A stretch of 64,000 nucleotides of DNA from Atriophallophorus winterbourni (Eukaryota > Platyhelminthes > Trematoda > Plagiorchiida > Microphallidae): contig JACCGJ010001746.1 of NCBI GenBank assembly GCA_013407085.1, forward strand, positions 24,287 to 88,286, written 5' to 3'. The translations under genes were made by a program, and so were the position numbers. Below are positions 22,014-34,611 of this stretch, one piece after another; position 1 is the first letter of the stretch; the number at the start of each line of letters is the position of its first letter. The notes below the pieces were generated by a model. The model saw nothing but the letters and a program-made list of their open reading frames with translations. It did no database searches and was not told the DNA's origin.

Positions 22014-23440
22014 CCCATGGCTGGGAAAATTTATTAATATTTGGCGGCAAAATAAGGATTAGCTCTCAAGTAGTCGTCAAGTTTCGATTTGATTATAGCT
22101 AAACTGTTTTTGTCTACCAATTCGGCATGTAGGGAATTCCAAACAAAACACACACGGACCGAATAAAAATACCTATTACAATTCCGTTTGGAGTGTGGTA
22201 TTTCCAACTTGCAACCATGGCCACCTATGTTGCTGGAAGTTCGAAGGTGGAATAATTTATCCAGGGGTTATTAAAACAGTAGTGATTACTTTGTATGCAA
22301 GGAGAAGATCGTCTTACATATTCCGTTGTGCAAGTGTTCTCAAATCCAGTCGTCTGAGTAGCTCGACGTATGACGTATTTTCAAAACCACTAACAAACTT
22401 AGGCGCTCTATGATATAAGTGGACCAGATGTAAAATATCTTTCTGTAGTCATGGTATCCAGGCTTAGGCAGCATAGTCTAGAACTGGGTATATAGAAGTG
22501 CTCATCATGAGAAAAAACAACGCGAGGAAAAACGTCCAAATATCCACCGTAACAAATCCAGCAGTCGAGACGTGCATTTGTAAAAAGCTTCGCATTATAG
22601 ACCATTTTTTAAACTACCGCAAATCCAGATATCCAGGTCTTATTCTTCCACTTTGTGCTCCAGGATTTGGTCGCCGAGATTGTATGGGTGGGAAAAGCCG
22701 GGATCGCGACCGATCTGCGTGATCTTAGACTTCTGCATATTCAAGTGCAGGTTGTTTTCTGATTACCAGTCGTGCAAAGCATTCGCGCCATTTTGTAGCA
22801 AAATACAACCATCATCATTTCTGATTCGCCTACATATTTTTATGTCATCAGCAAACCGAAACAGCTTTCTGTCATTTGGTATTAGGAAATATTTCATGTA
22901 GATCAGGAACAGTATTGGTCCAAGCACCGATTACTGCGGAACACCGCTAGCGACATCGATTTGCTTCGATAACATGCCATCTACACCAACTCTCATGTAA
23001 CTTTTGCTAAGGTAATCACGAATACATTCACATTAATTTCGAAAATATCGTATTTCTATAGGTTGTTCAAGGGTAAATTATGATCGACGATATCGGAACG
23101 TATAGAAATATCAATGTAACATGCATGAATACAGCCACCTGCATCTACAACACTAGCCCAATCTTCTCAGTTTATCAGCAAATTTGTAAGACAAGAACAA
23201 TTTCTGAGAAACCCGTGTTGAGCAACTTACAAAACCCCGTTTCTTTCTAGAGGTTACACTATTTCTGCTGTTATTATCCGCTCGAAAACTGTTGATATCG
23301 AAAATCAATGTCACCGGCATGTAATTTCGACATCCTTTGTAAATGGGTGTTATTTGTCCCAGTTCCTAGTCTATTGGTACCACACCATCTTGGAGCAAAT
23401 TAATAAACATGTGAGGTAGAGGTTCGGACTGTTACGCATT
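22014..23440 (-). mobile_element. CR1-like LINE copy, degenerate
   Basis: The minus strand carries scattered reverse-transcriptase blocks of the same family as 1-1757, in many frames: a finger-domain segment near 23.4 kb, the disrupted catalytic region near 22.9 kb, and a C-terminal region parallel to 23829-24044. Stops and shifts are frequent. Its 3' end lies near the TA run; its 5' end abuts the tail of the next copy. Confidence 0.7.
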
Positions 23441-23444
23441 CAAG

Positions 23445-25895
23445 ATTCACGATTCAAGATTTATGGACGAAAAAGCAATTAAATTTACAATAACCATAGA
23501 GTGGAACTACAGGTACAAATGTATATATATGTATAAAGAAAATCAAAATCAATGGGACGATGATAGTTTATTAACATTTGGGGGCAAAATTTGGATTAGC
23601 TCTCATATAATCGTCAAGTTCTGATTTGAATATAGATACACTGTTTGAGCTTACCAAATCGGAAGGTAGGGAATTCCAAGCAAAGCACACACGTACGGAA
23701 TAAAAATACCTGCGGCAGTTCCGTTTGGAATGTGGTATTTCCAACTTGCAACCATGGCCACGGCTGTTGCTGGGAGTTCAAAGGTGGAATAATATATCCA
23801 GGGGGTGGGAAACAGTTGTGAGTATTTTTTATGCGAGGATGAGATCACCTCGCACTCTCCTTTGTGTAAGTGTCCTCATTTCCAGTCGTCTAAGTCGCCC
23901 GGCGAATGGCATATTTTCGAGACCAATGACAATCTTAGATGCTTTTCGGTATATGCGATCCGTGAGTAAGATGTCTTTTTGAAGCCATGGTGTCCAGGCT
24001 TGTGCGGCATAATCTCGAACCGGGTGTACATATGTATTCATCATGAGAGGAAATCACCCCGGGGGAAAACGTCCAATTATCCGCCGTAACATGTCGAGCA
24101 GCGGAGACGCGCTTTTGTAAGCGGTTTCGCATTATAGACCATTTTTCAAACTGCCGCAAATCCAGACACCGAGGTCCTTTTCTTCTTCGGTGTACTCCAG
24201 GTTTATGTCGCCGAGCGTGTATCGATGAGGAAAATCCAAGGTCACGACCAATCTGAATCATCTTCGACTTTTGCATATTCAAAGACAGTTTATTTTCAGA
24301 TGACCAGTTGAACAAAGCATGCAAATCGTTTTGCATTAAAATAAAATCATCAACCTTACTGATTCGCCTCCATACTTTTATACCTTCTTACTGTCATTTG
24401 GTATTGGTATATCATTCATATAGACTAGGAACAGTATTGGTCCAAGCACTGAGCTTTGTGGAACACCGCTAGTGACATCAATTTTCTTAAATAATACGCC
24501 TTCCACACGAACTCTGATGTGTCTATTGTTGAGGTAATCACTTATCAATTCATATAGTCTTCCAACAATACCGTGTTTCTTTAGTTTTTTCGAGATTACA
24601 TCATGATCAACTCTGTCGGAAACGTTTCAAATGTCCAAGCAGCACGCAAGAGTACAGCCTACGGCATCCTCAACCCTTGTCCAATCGTCTGAGCTTGTCA
24701 GCAAATTTGTTAGACAAGAGCGATTTCTGCGAAATCCATGTTGGGTAACTGCCAAAAGCTGGTTTGTTTTCAGGTGTCGCACTATTTCTGCACTTATTAT
24801 TCGCTCAAAAACTTTTGATACCGAAGACAGCAATATCACTTGCCTGTCATCTGTAACTTCAGAACGGCAACCACCTTTGAAAATGAGTATTATTTGTCCA
24901 GTTTCCAGTCTCCTGGTACCACGCCAGCTTGAAGCAAATTATTAAACATCCAGGATAGTGGTTCTGATTGCTGCGTGTGACATGTTTTGAGCAGCTTTGG
25001 AGTTATCTCGCTTGGTTTAGGAGATTTCTTTACGTTTAATTTTCGTAAATATTGCGCTACCACCAGCGGAGTAATCAATACTTCTCTCAAGGTCGATCGG
25101 TCAGGTCGAATGATTGGATTCTGATGAGGCTCCAAGGATTTTGGCGCAAAAACTCTCGCATAAAAGTTTGCTAACATGTCAGCGGTCTGATTTATGGATT
25201 CTGTGAAGCCGGACGAAGTTATCAGGGCAAATACTCCTGGTTTAATATTTTTTCTATCGTTTACGAGTCTATATAAGAGATTCGGATTCTGATGCATCTG
25301 AGAAATCAATTGCGATTGGAAAGCTTGTTAATCATCTAGAATTAAGCTGATAACTTTGTTTCGCAGTCGTGTTAATTGTGCCCAAGAATCAGCTGTGTTT
25401 GAAGCCTTGTGAAACTCCCATGTTTCATCCCTTTGTTTCATCCACTTCTTAGTCCTGCTTCGTATTAAAAATTTATTACGTTGAAACGTTTTCTTGAAAG
25501 CAAACATTAAATGTTCCTTCAATATGTATTTCAGGGGCTGTAAGAGTGAACGTTAATGACTACCCGGATCGAAGTAATCCAGTTGTGCGAAACTAGTACT
25601 GTGCAACTCGGCACACAGAGCACGCTGGTTCACTGTTCTGACGCATTTCGTTTCGTCACTGTTGCGCCTAGCGCTACGAACGTACTCAAATTCTAGGAAA
25701 ACGTGATCGTTATGCCTGATTGGTAGTCTATAAACGATATTCCCTACAGCTGTAGGATCTGATGTAAGTATTAAGTCCAAGGTAGACGGCTGGTCTAATC
25801 CATTCATACTAGTAAATCCAAAAACGTGGTTATAGAGGGGTGCGTAATCCAAGAAGGCTTGGAGTTCATATTCAAGTTTCTCTGATGGATGATAG
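23445..25895 (-). mobile_element. CR1-like LINE copy, degenerate EN-RT
   Basis: Read on minus from 25895: C-terminal endonuclease segment (LDYAPLYNHVFGFTS, then LDLILTS and NDHVFLEFEY), the Arg/Lys-rich linker (25522-25328), and finger region with a damaged SP-DG motif (25309-24890). QHGFRRNRSCLTNLL follows (24839-24627), then FADD-region remnants, and a C-terminal domain (INxYVHPVRDYAAQAW type, 24044-23829). The 3' UTR ends at about 23445 with a GAATCTTGAATC-type tail, the same tail as the LINE at 1.75 kb. Several frameshifts; non-functional. Confidence 0.8.
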
Positions 25896-26470
25896 GTTTT
25901 TAGCAGCATTGGAGTTATCTCGTCTGGTCCCGAAGATACCTTCGCATTTACTTTTCGTATGTGCTGCGATACCACCATCTGAGTAATCGATACTTCACTC
26001 AAAGACGGTCGGTCAAGTTGAATAATGGATTCCTGAATGGGCTCCGCAGATTTGAGCGCGAAAACTCCGGTATAAAAGTCTTGTAATTAATCAGCGGTTT
26101 GTTTAACGAGTTCAGTGAAACTGAAAGAAATTTTTATGGAAAAATCTTGGTCAAACATTCGTTCTATCATTTGCGAGCCCTTATAAGATATTCGGATTGT
26201 GGTGCATCTGAGATATCAAATGCTATCGAAAAGCTTGTATATAATCTCGAATTAGGCGGATAACTCTGTTTCGCAGTCGTGTAAATTGTGCGCAAAGTTG
26301 AAAGCATATCCAAAGGCCAGTTGTTCTCTGATGACCAGTAGTGCAAAGTATTCAGGCCGTTTTGTAGCAAAATATAATCATCAGCATTAAGGTTTCGCAG
26401 ATGGAGCTCTTCTCTTAATGGAGGTACTTCACAATTTAAAATTAGTTTTCTAATGAAAATCAAACAGTTT
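25896..26470 (-). mobile_element. CR1-like fragments in permuted order
   Basis: Minus-strand order is: RT palm/thumb piece (LNTLHYWSSENN), then linker piece ending SDAPQSEYLI, then RT finger piece VSQHIRKVNAKVSSGPDEIT at 26002-25900. This is followed directly by the endonuclease end of the next copy. In an intact CR1 the order is endonuclease, linker, finger, palm, so these are rearranged or recombined pieces of the same family. Confidence 0.65.
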
Positions 26471-26737
26471 ATGTTCGAATATCAACACTTCTTCAACTTA
26501 AAGAAATAGGTATAAATTAAATCCCAGCCATAACCACATCCCAAATCGAAGCCAACATTATCAAAGTAACAAAACTTTGACATCCTTACACTTGATGTGG
26601 CGGGTGAAATCATGGCTTCTAGAGTTGGACCCTGTACAGCACATCCCTATAATAATGTATATGATATGACTTCGATAATTATCTGAACATAAAGTGATCT
26701 TCACATCTTGAATCTATTACAGCTGTTTCTATAAACG

Positions 26738-26860
26738 TGTCAGTATCAGTATCAGTATCACAGGGCGATAGTCTACCAAGTCGAAACGAGTTCCCAGATT
26801 CTTTCGGAGGTGTGCTTGGAAACACATGCCACTACCAGGATCGATTCGTAAGTAACAGTC
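26738..26860 (-). repeat. LINE 3' UTR or SINE-like repeat with (CTGATA)n tail
   Basis: Inverted relative of 30998-31105 (shared CCTGGTAGTGGCA, TTCGACTTGGT, GACTATCGCC). It ends in GTATCAGTATCAGTATCA on plus, i.e. a CTGATA tail on minus. Confidence 0.65.
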
Positions 26861-26861
26861 G

Positions 26862-27090
26862 TGTGAAACAGTGAATGGAAGATGGGAGATGTGTCTTAAG
26901 AAAACAAAGTCATATTTGTATGCCACCTGTTACATAGGGTTCCAACAACGAACCACGATGTTCAGACACAGAAACACAAAGTGGTTCTTGGTCAAACACT
27001 CAAGGCGCTTATGGATGACTAAAGTAATGTGTTGCTCACATCCCCATCACTTACACACCACAAGGAGATGTAGGGATGGAGATGTAAGTA
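26862..27090 (-). repeat. Type-B repeat unit without ribozyme
   Basis: Contains TTTGTATGCCAC, AGGGTTC-AACAACGAACC, GGCGCTTATGGATGAC and GTGTTGCTCACATCCCC in the type-B order. The sequence diverges just where the hammerhead core should start (after CACACCAC). Confidence 0.6.
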
Positions 27091-27094
27091 TCCC

Positions 27095-29490
27095 ATTACT
27101 CTGTCCTAAGAAGCATTTACCTATTTTTGATTTTAACGAAAACCTATGTATACTGAAGTCTGAGAAACGCACTGAGAAATATTACTTTGTTTCTGTCAAT
27201 AATCGATTTTACACGCGTTTTCACTGTTATTGAATCTTTGCTAGGGTCCTTTCAATTACCCAAGGCAAAAAAACTGCTAGGTGGTTGTTCTTATACCGGA
27301 TTTTTAATATTTTACGTACTTTCGTCGTTATAAATAGTACCAACGTCAACGGTGAATAGTCTGTATCGACTTCCATCATTGCTGTACACTGTGCACATAA
27401 AATGTATATCATTTCAATTTGAAACGCCATTGTTGGATGAACATTTGAATTTATTTTACAGACACCTATTTGATTACATCTGCTTGTATTTTTGTATAAT
27501 TTTACCATTTTTGTTTTATGGAAATACTTGAGTTCATTCGTCTTCAAGCCTATTTTTGGGTTATTTATATTTGGCGGTTCCGGCGATCATTGAGGTTGCG
27601 ATCCCTAGTTGTCAATTTAACTGTTTAACATTCCTAATTTTGGATTCATTGCGAAGCGGAATAATTGAGGTTTGATATATTTATTGTATAATTATTTTCC
27701 TAAACAATACTGTACGCATCGCACGTATTGTCTTGTCAAAATTTTGCTGGACTTGTACGCGTAACTTAACCGTTAGATAGACACAATGATGCTTATATTG
27801 CGACTGAATTTTTTGACTTTGTACTTGATTTTCTCCGAACCGTTTTGTCTGTTACAGCAATTTGGAACGCAAGATGACCTGTGGATAGTGATTCCGAGTG
27901 ATAGAATCCAACATGTACGGTGAGGTGTGTGTTAAATGCAAATGGCATAATTTTATCTCTGTCGAAACCGATAACTTTGAAGAGTAGCTTATATGATGAA
28001 AAATAAATTTCCAATAATTGTTCACTTCGCAACAATTATGTAGTCCATGAAAAATTCTAGCGGTTTTTGTTACTCAGTCCAAAGTCAGTCATCCCGTGAT
28101 TACGAAAATCAAGTAAAGATTTAGATGAAGATACAGTTCTCAAAGCATTATTTTATTTTCAAATCACACCCAATATAGCTTTATATATATATAGCTTCAT
28201 TAATTAATTCAAAACAAACTGTTCTTTATTTTCATAAGTATAGTATTTATTCTTTTAACAAATCATCCCGCTCGTCAAAGGCAATTAGTATTCAAAGTTT
28301 AAGATAGAAACATCTTGATATATGATATGCAGTCGTTTAGAAAAAAATCAACCTGCAATGCTTGTCCATCTATAGGCGTGCATTTTTTCGAAAGAAACAG
28401 GTGCTTAAAAGCAAATTAACCAAATTACCGAATTTCAAAAACTCGAATTTGAAATATTAAACAGTGTTTGCTTTTCAATGATATTAGTAGGTATTGCTTT
28501 TGCTACCAGAATTTATTGAGTTGGCTCGAATTGTCTAACTCTCGATAGAAGTAAAGTAGGATTTTATGTTATTTACTCGTCTATACTCAAGATTTTTATT
28601 GCCACAGCAACGGTCAGTCGAGGTTAAACCATGAGAACCACAGTGGAAATTGTCTGTTTTGTCCGCGACATGTGCAGTTTCTCCGGGCTCAAGTGTTGTG
28701 GAATCGCGGATCAAAGTTGAAGCTGCAATGACAGGAAGGTATTCGATTAACTTTTTGCGGAGGAGAGCCATATTAGCGTCTGCTTACAAATGCAAGCAGT
28801 ACATGTATCTTAGCAGTTGGGAATATAATCGCTTTTGTTGCAGCGCATCATATATTTTAATTTAGTGAGTTTTGCTGACAATTTGGTTAAAAATAGTGAT
28901 TTCGTTGAAGATCTTTGGTTTTAACAAAGTTTCAAGTTGTGTGTTACTGTTGGGTGAATTTAGCTTGACCAAATTGTTTAATTAAATGTTCTCACTCGCA
29001 AGCAGGTGGGGTACATCTCACTTTTTTGAATGAAAATCTCAATTTGTAAGTGGTTCATATCAACAGTTCTCTTGCTTCTGCATATATGACGTCAAGGTAA
29101 CAATGTTCATATACAGATTCTGATTTCAGTAGTCATTTTCGTATCGCCTACCAGTCTATTTGACTATATGCTGTTATCAATTGCGCAAAATATAATTCGT
29201 GTTATATTGTTTGAACTTTAGAAATGTTTAACATTGTTCTTCCTGTAAAGCCCTCATCAAAAAACCTTCCGTTTAGTAACAGTTTCTCAATCGACCTTCG
29301 TGTAAACCATCAGTGAATAGTGCGGAACAATGTATGCTGTTCATTAGAGAATTTCAAGGGACTCATTACTTATGACTCGTTTTCCTAAATTAGGCTAGGA
29401 AAGTTTGCTGCAATTGCATAGAAAAATGCCCTTCAGACTCCGTTTACCTTGTGTATAATCTGCAAAATCAATTATGTACGATAAAATCTA
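27095..29490. other. No recognised feature
   Basis: AT-rich DNA with short frames only; a small TA run sits near 28184-28193. I see no gene, RNA or named repeat. Confidence 0.5.
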
Positions 29491-29499
29491 GTTGTAAAA

Positions 29500-29830
29500 G
29501 AATACCTTTTGAGCGAACCAATCAGTAGTCTGTGTTGCATTCTGCGCTCCGGTGTAATTTCTTTAGTAGGACGCTTTTTATATTAGCGCGTCTAACGAAA
29601 ACATGATATCGCGGACGCCAACATTTCATATGTGGAAGGTTCCAATAGAAATTTTAGTATGGTTGTGTTTGAAAGACAGTGCTGATGACGCAAGTAGAAC
29701 TGTATTCATATTTCAATGAAACGTTGGTAATTTCGGAAAAGGTGAACTTGTGAGTCAATGTGGGATAAGGCTGGTGAGACGAATTTTAAGTTTTCAGGAT
29801 ATTCTCAGAGCGCCCACGGAATTCGTTTGA
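29500..29830 (-). mobile_element. RTE-like endonuclease-region relic
   Basis: Nucleotide blocks match the endonuclease remnant at 54.0-54.2 kb: TATATTAGCGCGtCTAA, the CGGACGCCAACaTTT region, TTGTGTTTGAAAG, then a GAC-rich stretch. Heavily decayed. Confidence 0.35.
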
Positions 29831-30595
29831 GTTTGTGATGCAAAATAAAAACTACAAGCGGGTTCTTATTTTGGGGTTATCTATCACACTCTGCTTGTAT
29901 GCTTTTCTGTGAGGCTCGTGCAAAGAGACAACAAGGCATTGCAAATGTTTGTTTGATAATACGCGATTTCATTTCTCCTGATATAGACTGAATGTAATTT
30001 GGAAAGTTTGTCCACTCCAATTCAACATGAGCCTTTCGATTTGTTGCAACAATTGTGATTAATGCAGCAAGTAAAATCTCCAAACGTTGTGTCTTCACCC
30101 AATATATAACGCTTGATTTGGTTTTCACATCGAGATAAGCAGATATTTAAAATTTGGAAGTTGATGTTCAGATGGGCACGAGCGATCATACTTCTCTTTG
30201 AATTACTTCTCCTTGGTACACCTACTGCTCTACTACTATTCGAAATGCGAAAATAAATTATTGGCGCTTGAACAAAAATTATTTTGTAGAGCGGGTCTGT
30301 CAGTTAGATTGATCAATGTCGAACGACCAATTTTGGCTTTCCTGGCAATTAATAGACTTGCAGCTACTTAACCTCCAGTTCATCATTACCAAAGATCTGG
30401 TCCATCAAGCTCGATAAGAAAATGCGGAAACCGTTGCGGTAAAGAAAATCATTAATGGAAAAAAGTTTGCGTTTCACAGCAAGGCGTCTATAGTATGAAA
30501 AAACAAAATTCAGAATTTCAGCAAAGAAACGAAACCAATGGAGAAGAAACATTTTGAAACACAATGAGTGATGGAAGTCCTCGATATTCTTAAAA
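29831..30595. other. No recognised feature
   Basis: Short frames only on both strands; nothing identified. Confidence 0.4.
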
Positions 30596-30599
30596 AGCA

Positions 30600-31105
30600 T
30601 TATGACGTTTCTTGCTTAGAGAGAGGCAGCTTTGGGGTGATCTTATAGATACATTTAAAGTTTTCAAAGTATTAGGCTGTCTCGAATTCGATGACTTCTT
30701 TCGGTTCTCTCCGCTTGTTGCTACACGAGGCACAGCCTCAAGCTAAGTAAACACCACACACAGCTGGAATCCAGAACACACTCCTTTAGCAGCAATATAA
30801 TGAATGCGTGGAACTTACTCCCCCGCAGAACTAGTCTCGGCAGCTTCAGTAACTGCGTTCAAGCTTGGTCTGGACGAACTGTGGCAGGTGCTTATTCCGG
30901 CGCATTACATTTATGACGTGCAACATGCATTAAATCTCTCACCTTTCGGCGATGCGACATCTAAATGTTTAATTCACAAGTACACACGCCTGTGCTCCCT
31001 ACGAATCAATCCTGGTAGTGGCACGTGTTTTCGAACTCACCTCTGAAACAATTTGGCCACTCGGTTCGACTTGGTCGACTATCGCCTTGTGATACTGATA
31101 TCGAA
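30600..31105 (+). mobile_element. CR1-like LINE 3' end
   Basis: Plus strand encodes the last part of a CR1-type ORF2 in two frames: RERQLWGDLIDTFKVFKVLG, FFRFSPLVATRGTA, then NAWNLLPRRTSLGSF and AFKLGLDELW. The 3' UTR follows to about 31105 and ends in a GTGATACTGATA tail. The terminal 105 bases recur, inverted, at 26738-26860. Confidence 0.7.
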
Positions 31106-31109
31106 AATA

Positions 31110-31480
31110 AGTTGGAACTCCATCAAGAAGATTGAGAAGAAATCAAGGGAATAATAACAACTATCATACATAGCATGACGTAGAAACTCAAATGTTCTTT
31201 TTTTCCAGGTTTTTCTTGTCACCCGAAATTTTGCAATTTGATCAAGCATTTCGTATGTTATACCGTAATAAAACAGCTTCTGGAACAAGCAGCCTGAGGA
31301 ACAAATCGCTTGCACATCAATAGTTGCATTCAAAAGGGGTTAGATGCCTTGTGACATGAGCTTTTTCCAGACCTTTTCCCATGAATATACAGGTCGTCTG
31401 TCGACAGAATTGTCCTTTTTTGTTCATTTTGAATTTATATTGTCTTTACAACGATTTGAAAAATCTTGTTATTCATAGAT
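31110..31480. other. No recognised feature
   Basis: No motif or repeat recognised between two opposed LINE fragments. Confidence 0.4.
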
Positions 31481-31484
31481 TTAT

Positions 31485-32393
31485 TCATAGATTATTGCAG
31501 GTAAAAGCTATGCTTCTACAAGACCCACAAAAATGGAAATCAGGTTCGGATGGTAGAGAAAAAATCAAAATATTGTAAATTATTGTAAAACATAAAAAAA
31601 CCAATACTTTTAGCAGATCTGTGTTATGGGAAAGATGAAACAAATGACCGCAAGGATGATTTGTTTGATTGAGCACTGTCCAAATGAATATAAGTGCTCC
31701 TCGTTTCCGTCTGTATTCAGCCGAATGCAAATTCAATAATTTAAGTCGCGTTTCGTATGGATAATTTGATAGTCCCAGGACGAGTTTTGTCGCTCTGCGC
31801 TGTGGAGTTTCTAATAGCAGAATATCTTTTTTCAACCAAGGATCCCATGTCGGTATAGCATATTCAACATGAGGACGGATGTACGTTGAAATCAATTTGC
31901 AGGCAATATTGGGGTCAAACGAACCTAGGACTCTTTTAAGGAGACCCAAGTTGTTTTCAGCTTTGCAGGCAGCCAGTCGACATTGCATTGAGTTTCCCAA
32001 GTCTGATTGGATAATCACACCTAAATCTTTTTCGGAGGAGGAGGGTTTAATAACAGTGCGACCAAGATAATATTCTTTGCTCGACTTGCTGTTGAGAGAC
32101 AATAGGCTGCATTTCGAAGCATTCAGGGGCATTTCGTTGTCTATGGACCAAGTGTGAATCATATCGAGATCCCGTTGCAGGTTCTGCGTGTCGTCTGTGG
32201 AGTCTATCTTGCGCCAAAGCTTTGCGTCATCAGCGAAAATAAGCACGGACGGCTGTAATACAGTAGGCAAGTCGTTTATATATATTAAAAACAAAAGCGG
32301 TCCGAGGACTGATCCTTGTGGGACACCACGGGCAACTTTAATCGACTCGGATAGTTCGTTTTTGACTCTCACGTACATCTCACGAGATATCAA
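31485..32393 (-). CDS. LINE reverse transcriptase fragment
   Basis: 302 codons, open. Contains the palm motifs PQGSVLGPL and FADD and the thumb region. The apparent first Met is internal to the domain; a single stop separates it from the SKAFDRVNH block upstream. The last 30 residues run into 3' sequence with no conservation. Confidence 0.75.
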   Translation of the reverse strand: MISREMYVRVKNELSESIKVARGVPQGSVLGPLLFLIYINDLPTVLQPSVLIFADDAKLWRKIDSTDDTQNLQRDLDMIHTWSIDNEMPLNASKCSLLSLNSKSSKEYYLGRTVIKPSSSEKDLGVIIQSDLGNSMQCRLAACKAENNLGLLKRVLGSFDPNIACKLISTYIRPHVEYAIPTWDPWLKKDILLLETPQRRATKLVLGLSNYPYETRLKLLNLHSAEYRRKRGALIFIWTVLNQTNHPCGHLFHLSHNTDLLKVLVFLCFTIIYNILIFSLPSEPDFHFCGSCRSIAFTCNNL

Positions 32394-32570
32394 CCATTCT
32401 TTAATTCATGCATGGAGTTTACCCTGTACTCCGTAGGTGAGTAGTTTCGACGAAAGTATTTCGTGATTCACACGATCGAAGGCTTTTGAGGAATCGATAT
32501 TAATTTTATATATAATGCCTTGTTTTAAATGTCATGCGTTAAATGTATGTACGCACTAATTTTCCATAGC
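31485..32570 (-). mobile_element. CR1-like LINE, reverse transcriptase part, cut by assembly gap
   Basis: The minus strand enters from the N gap with the first catalytic block (IDSSKAFDRVNHE, about 32495-32455), an in-frame stop near 32405, and then a 302-codon open frame. That frame shows GVPQGSVLGPLLFLIYINDLP, FADDAKLW (about 32250), the KDLGVII block, IRPHVEYAIPTWDPW and the basic C-terminal region. It differs from the 1-1757 family and from the 34.8-39.6 kb family, so this is a third CR1 lineage. Confidence 0.85.
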
Positions 32571-33570
32571 NNNNNNNNNNNNNNNNNNNNNNNNNNNNNN
32601 NNNNNNNNNNNNNNNNNNNNNNNNNNNNNNNNNNNNNNNNNNNNNNNNNNNNNNNNNNNNNNNNNNNNNNNNNNNNNNNNNNNNNNNNNNNNNNNNNNNN
32701 NNNNNNNNNNNNNNNNNNNNNNNNNNNNNNNNNNNNNNNNNNNNNNNNNNNNNNNNNNNNNNNNNNNNNNNNNNNNNNNNNNNNNNNNNNNNNNNNNNNN
32801 NNNNNNNNNNNNNNNNNNNNNNNNNNNNNNNNNNNNNNNNNNNNNNNNNNNNNNNNNNNNNNNNNNNNNNNNNNNNNNNNNNNNNNNNNNNNNNNNNNNN
32901 NNNNNNNNNNNNNNNNNNNNNNNNNNNNNNNNNNNNNNNNNNNNNNNNNNNNNNNNNNNNNNNNNNNNNNNNNNNNNNNNNNNNNNNNNNNNNNNNNNNN
33001 NNNNNNNNNNNNNNNNNNNNNNNNNNNNNNNNNNNNNNNNNNNNNNNNNNNNNNNNNNNNNNNNNNNNNNNNNNNNNNNNNNNNNNNNNNNNNNNNNNNN
33101 NNNNNNNNNNNNNNNNNNNNNNNNNNNNNNNNNNNNNNNNNNNNNNNNNNNNNNNNNNNNNNNNNNNNNNNNNNNNNNNNNNNNNNNNNNNNNNNNNNNN
33201 NNNNNNNNNNNNNNNNNNNNNNNNNNNNNNNNNNNNNNNNNNNNNNNNNNNNNNNNNNNNNNNNNNNNNNNNNNNNNNNNNNNNNNNNNNNNNNNNNNNN
33301 NNNNNNNNNNNNNNNNNNNNNNNNNNNNNNNNNNNNNNNNNNNNNNNNNNNNNNNNNNNNNNNNNNNNNNNNNNNNNNNNNNNNNNNNNNNNNNNNNNNN
33401 NNNNNNNNNNNNNNNNNNNNNNNNNNNNNNNNNNNNNNNNNNNNNNNNNNNNNNNNNNNNNNNNNNNNNNNNNNNNNNNNNNNNNNNNNNNNNNNNNNNN
33501 NNNNNNNNNNNNNNNNNNNNNNNNNNNNNNNNNNNNNNNNNNNNNNNNNNNNNNNNNNNNNNNNNNNNNN
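32571..33570. other. Assembly gap (1000 N)
   Basis: Exactly 1000 unknown bases, a conventional size for a gap of uncertain length. Frames crossing it are artefacts. It probably hides the rest of the CR1 copy at 31.5-32.6 kb. Confidence 0.99.
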
Positions 33571-33649
33571 TACAAATTCTGGGACCGAACGACGGCCTAG
33601 AAAACACCGGACGTACCATCGCGTACGACGAGGATACCAGAGAAGAATG

Positions 33650-33772
33650 AATCAACTTTGGCAGTGGTGGGCGCTCTTTTGAAGATTTTCACCGACAGAA
33701 ATTCTGGAAGCCGGATTTGCTTATCAGCCATTCAGAGTCCTGTGCCAACTGAACTGAACTGAACTGAAAATT
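33650..33772 (+). repeat. SINE-like family D, 5'-truncated copy
   Basis: Matches the 3' half of the 33953-34167 copy (GTGGTGGgCG, AAATTCTGGA, TTAGCCA-type block, AGTCCTGTGC) and ends in ACTGAACTGAACTGAA. Confidence 0.65.
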
Positions 33773-33952
33773 AACGTATTGACCTTGATACGCGGTTGAT
33801 AATTCAATCGTTGTTCAATAGTTTATTACAGTATAAGAAACTAAGAGCTAATACAACCGAAGGGTAGATTGAGTGGTGGGTCAAAAAGGCAAAAAAGCAA
33901 TGCTTAAGATTCGAAGGCCTATAGCGGGCCACATTCTTGTTTAACCTGCATG

Positions 33953-34167
33953 TTGTCTTTGGAACGCACTAATGTTTCTCTTCACCTATTGGTGAGGGGA
34001 GTTTTTCTGTTGCATTCCAGATTACTCTCATACCAGAAGATAATTGTTTGAAGATATTGTTTGAAGTGGTGGACGTTCTTCTGTGGCGTACCACCGAAAG
34101 AAATCTGGACGCTCGATTGGCTCGTTAGCCACATACAGTCCTGTGCAAACTGAACTGAACTGAAAGT
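33953..34167 (+). repeat. SINE-like family D, full copy
   Basis: About 215 bp beginning TTTGGAACGCACTAATGT and ending in a (TGAAC)n tail. Its inverted twin is at 34612-34822. Confidence 0.75.
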
Positions 34168-34611
34168 AGGGCGTCAACCCAGGAGACAACTACCTACCAC
34201 ATCCTCCGTAACAGTGTCAGTTGAAACCGCGTGCGTTCGAACTTTCGATCCTGGGATCTGGAAGAGCAATAAAACTAGCAAAGAGTTAACGGTGTTTTGA
34301 CGAAAATTCAAATAGCACATAAAGAGAACTTACGGTTGTTACTAGCTCGTCAGTTTGAAAAAAATACGGTAGGGCTTGTGAAAAAAAGAAAATTTTGTTC
34401 ACGGGGTACATGTGTCTTGTCAGTAAAAGATTTCATGGAGGTGGGAATCGAGGAGACCTTTGAAGTAACCGAAAGAAGAGGCATCAAAAAGCGTGCCCTG
34501 GAGAGTGTTACACTGTTCATGTTCTCGGTGGTTAGTACTTGGAGAGGGAACGAATTGGGAGTTTCATGAATGGGAGGGGTCAGTCAAGATCCGAATAACA
34601 TCACCGCAGTG
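34168..34611. other. Spacer between inverted SINE-like copies
   Basis: Carries a 90-codon chance frame on plus (34297-34569) with no recognisable domain; not called as a gene. Confidence 0.4.

Noticed and set aside
32525..33655. Long frames spanning the N run
   Set aside because: Artefacts of unknown bases.
34297..34569. 90-codon plus-strand frame
   Set aside because: Sits between two inverted SINE-like copies, basic composition without any family pattern.
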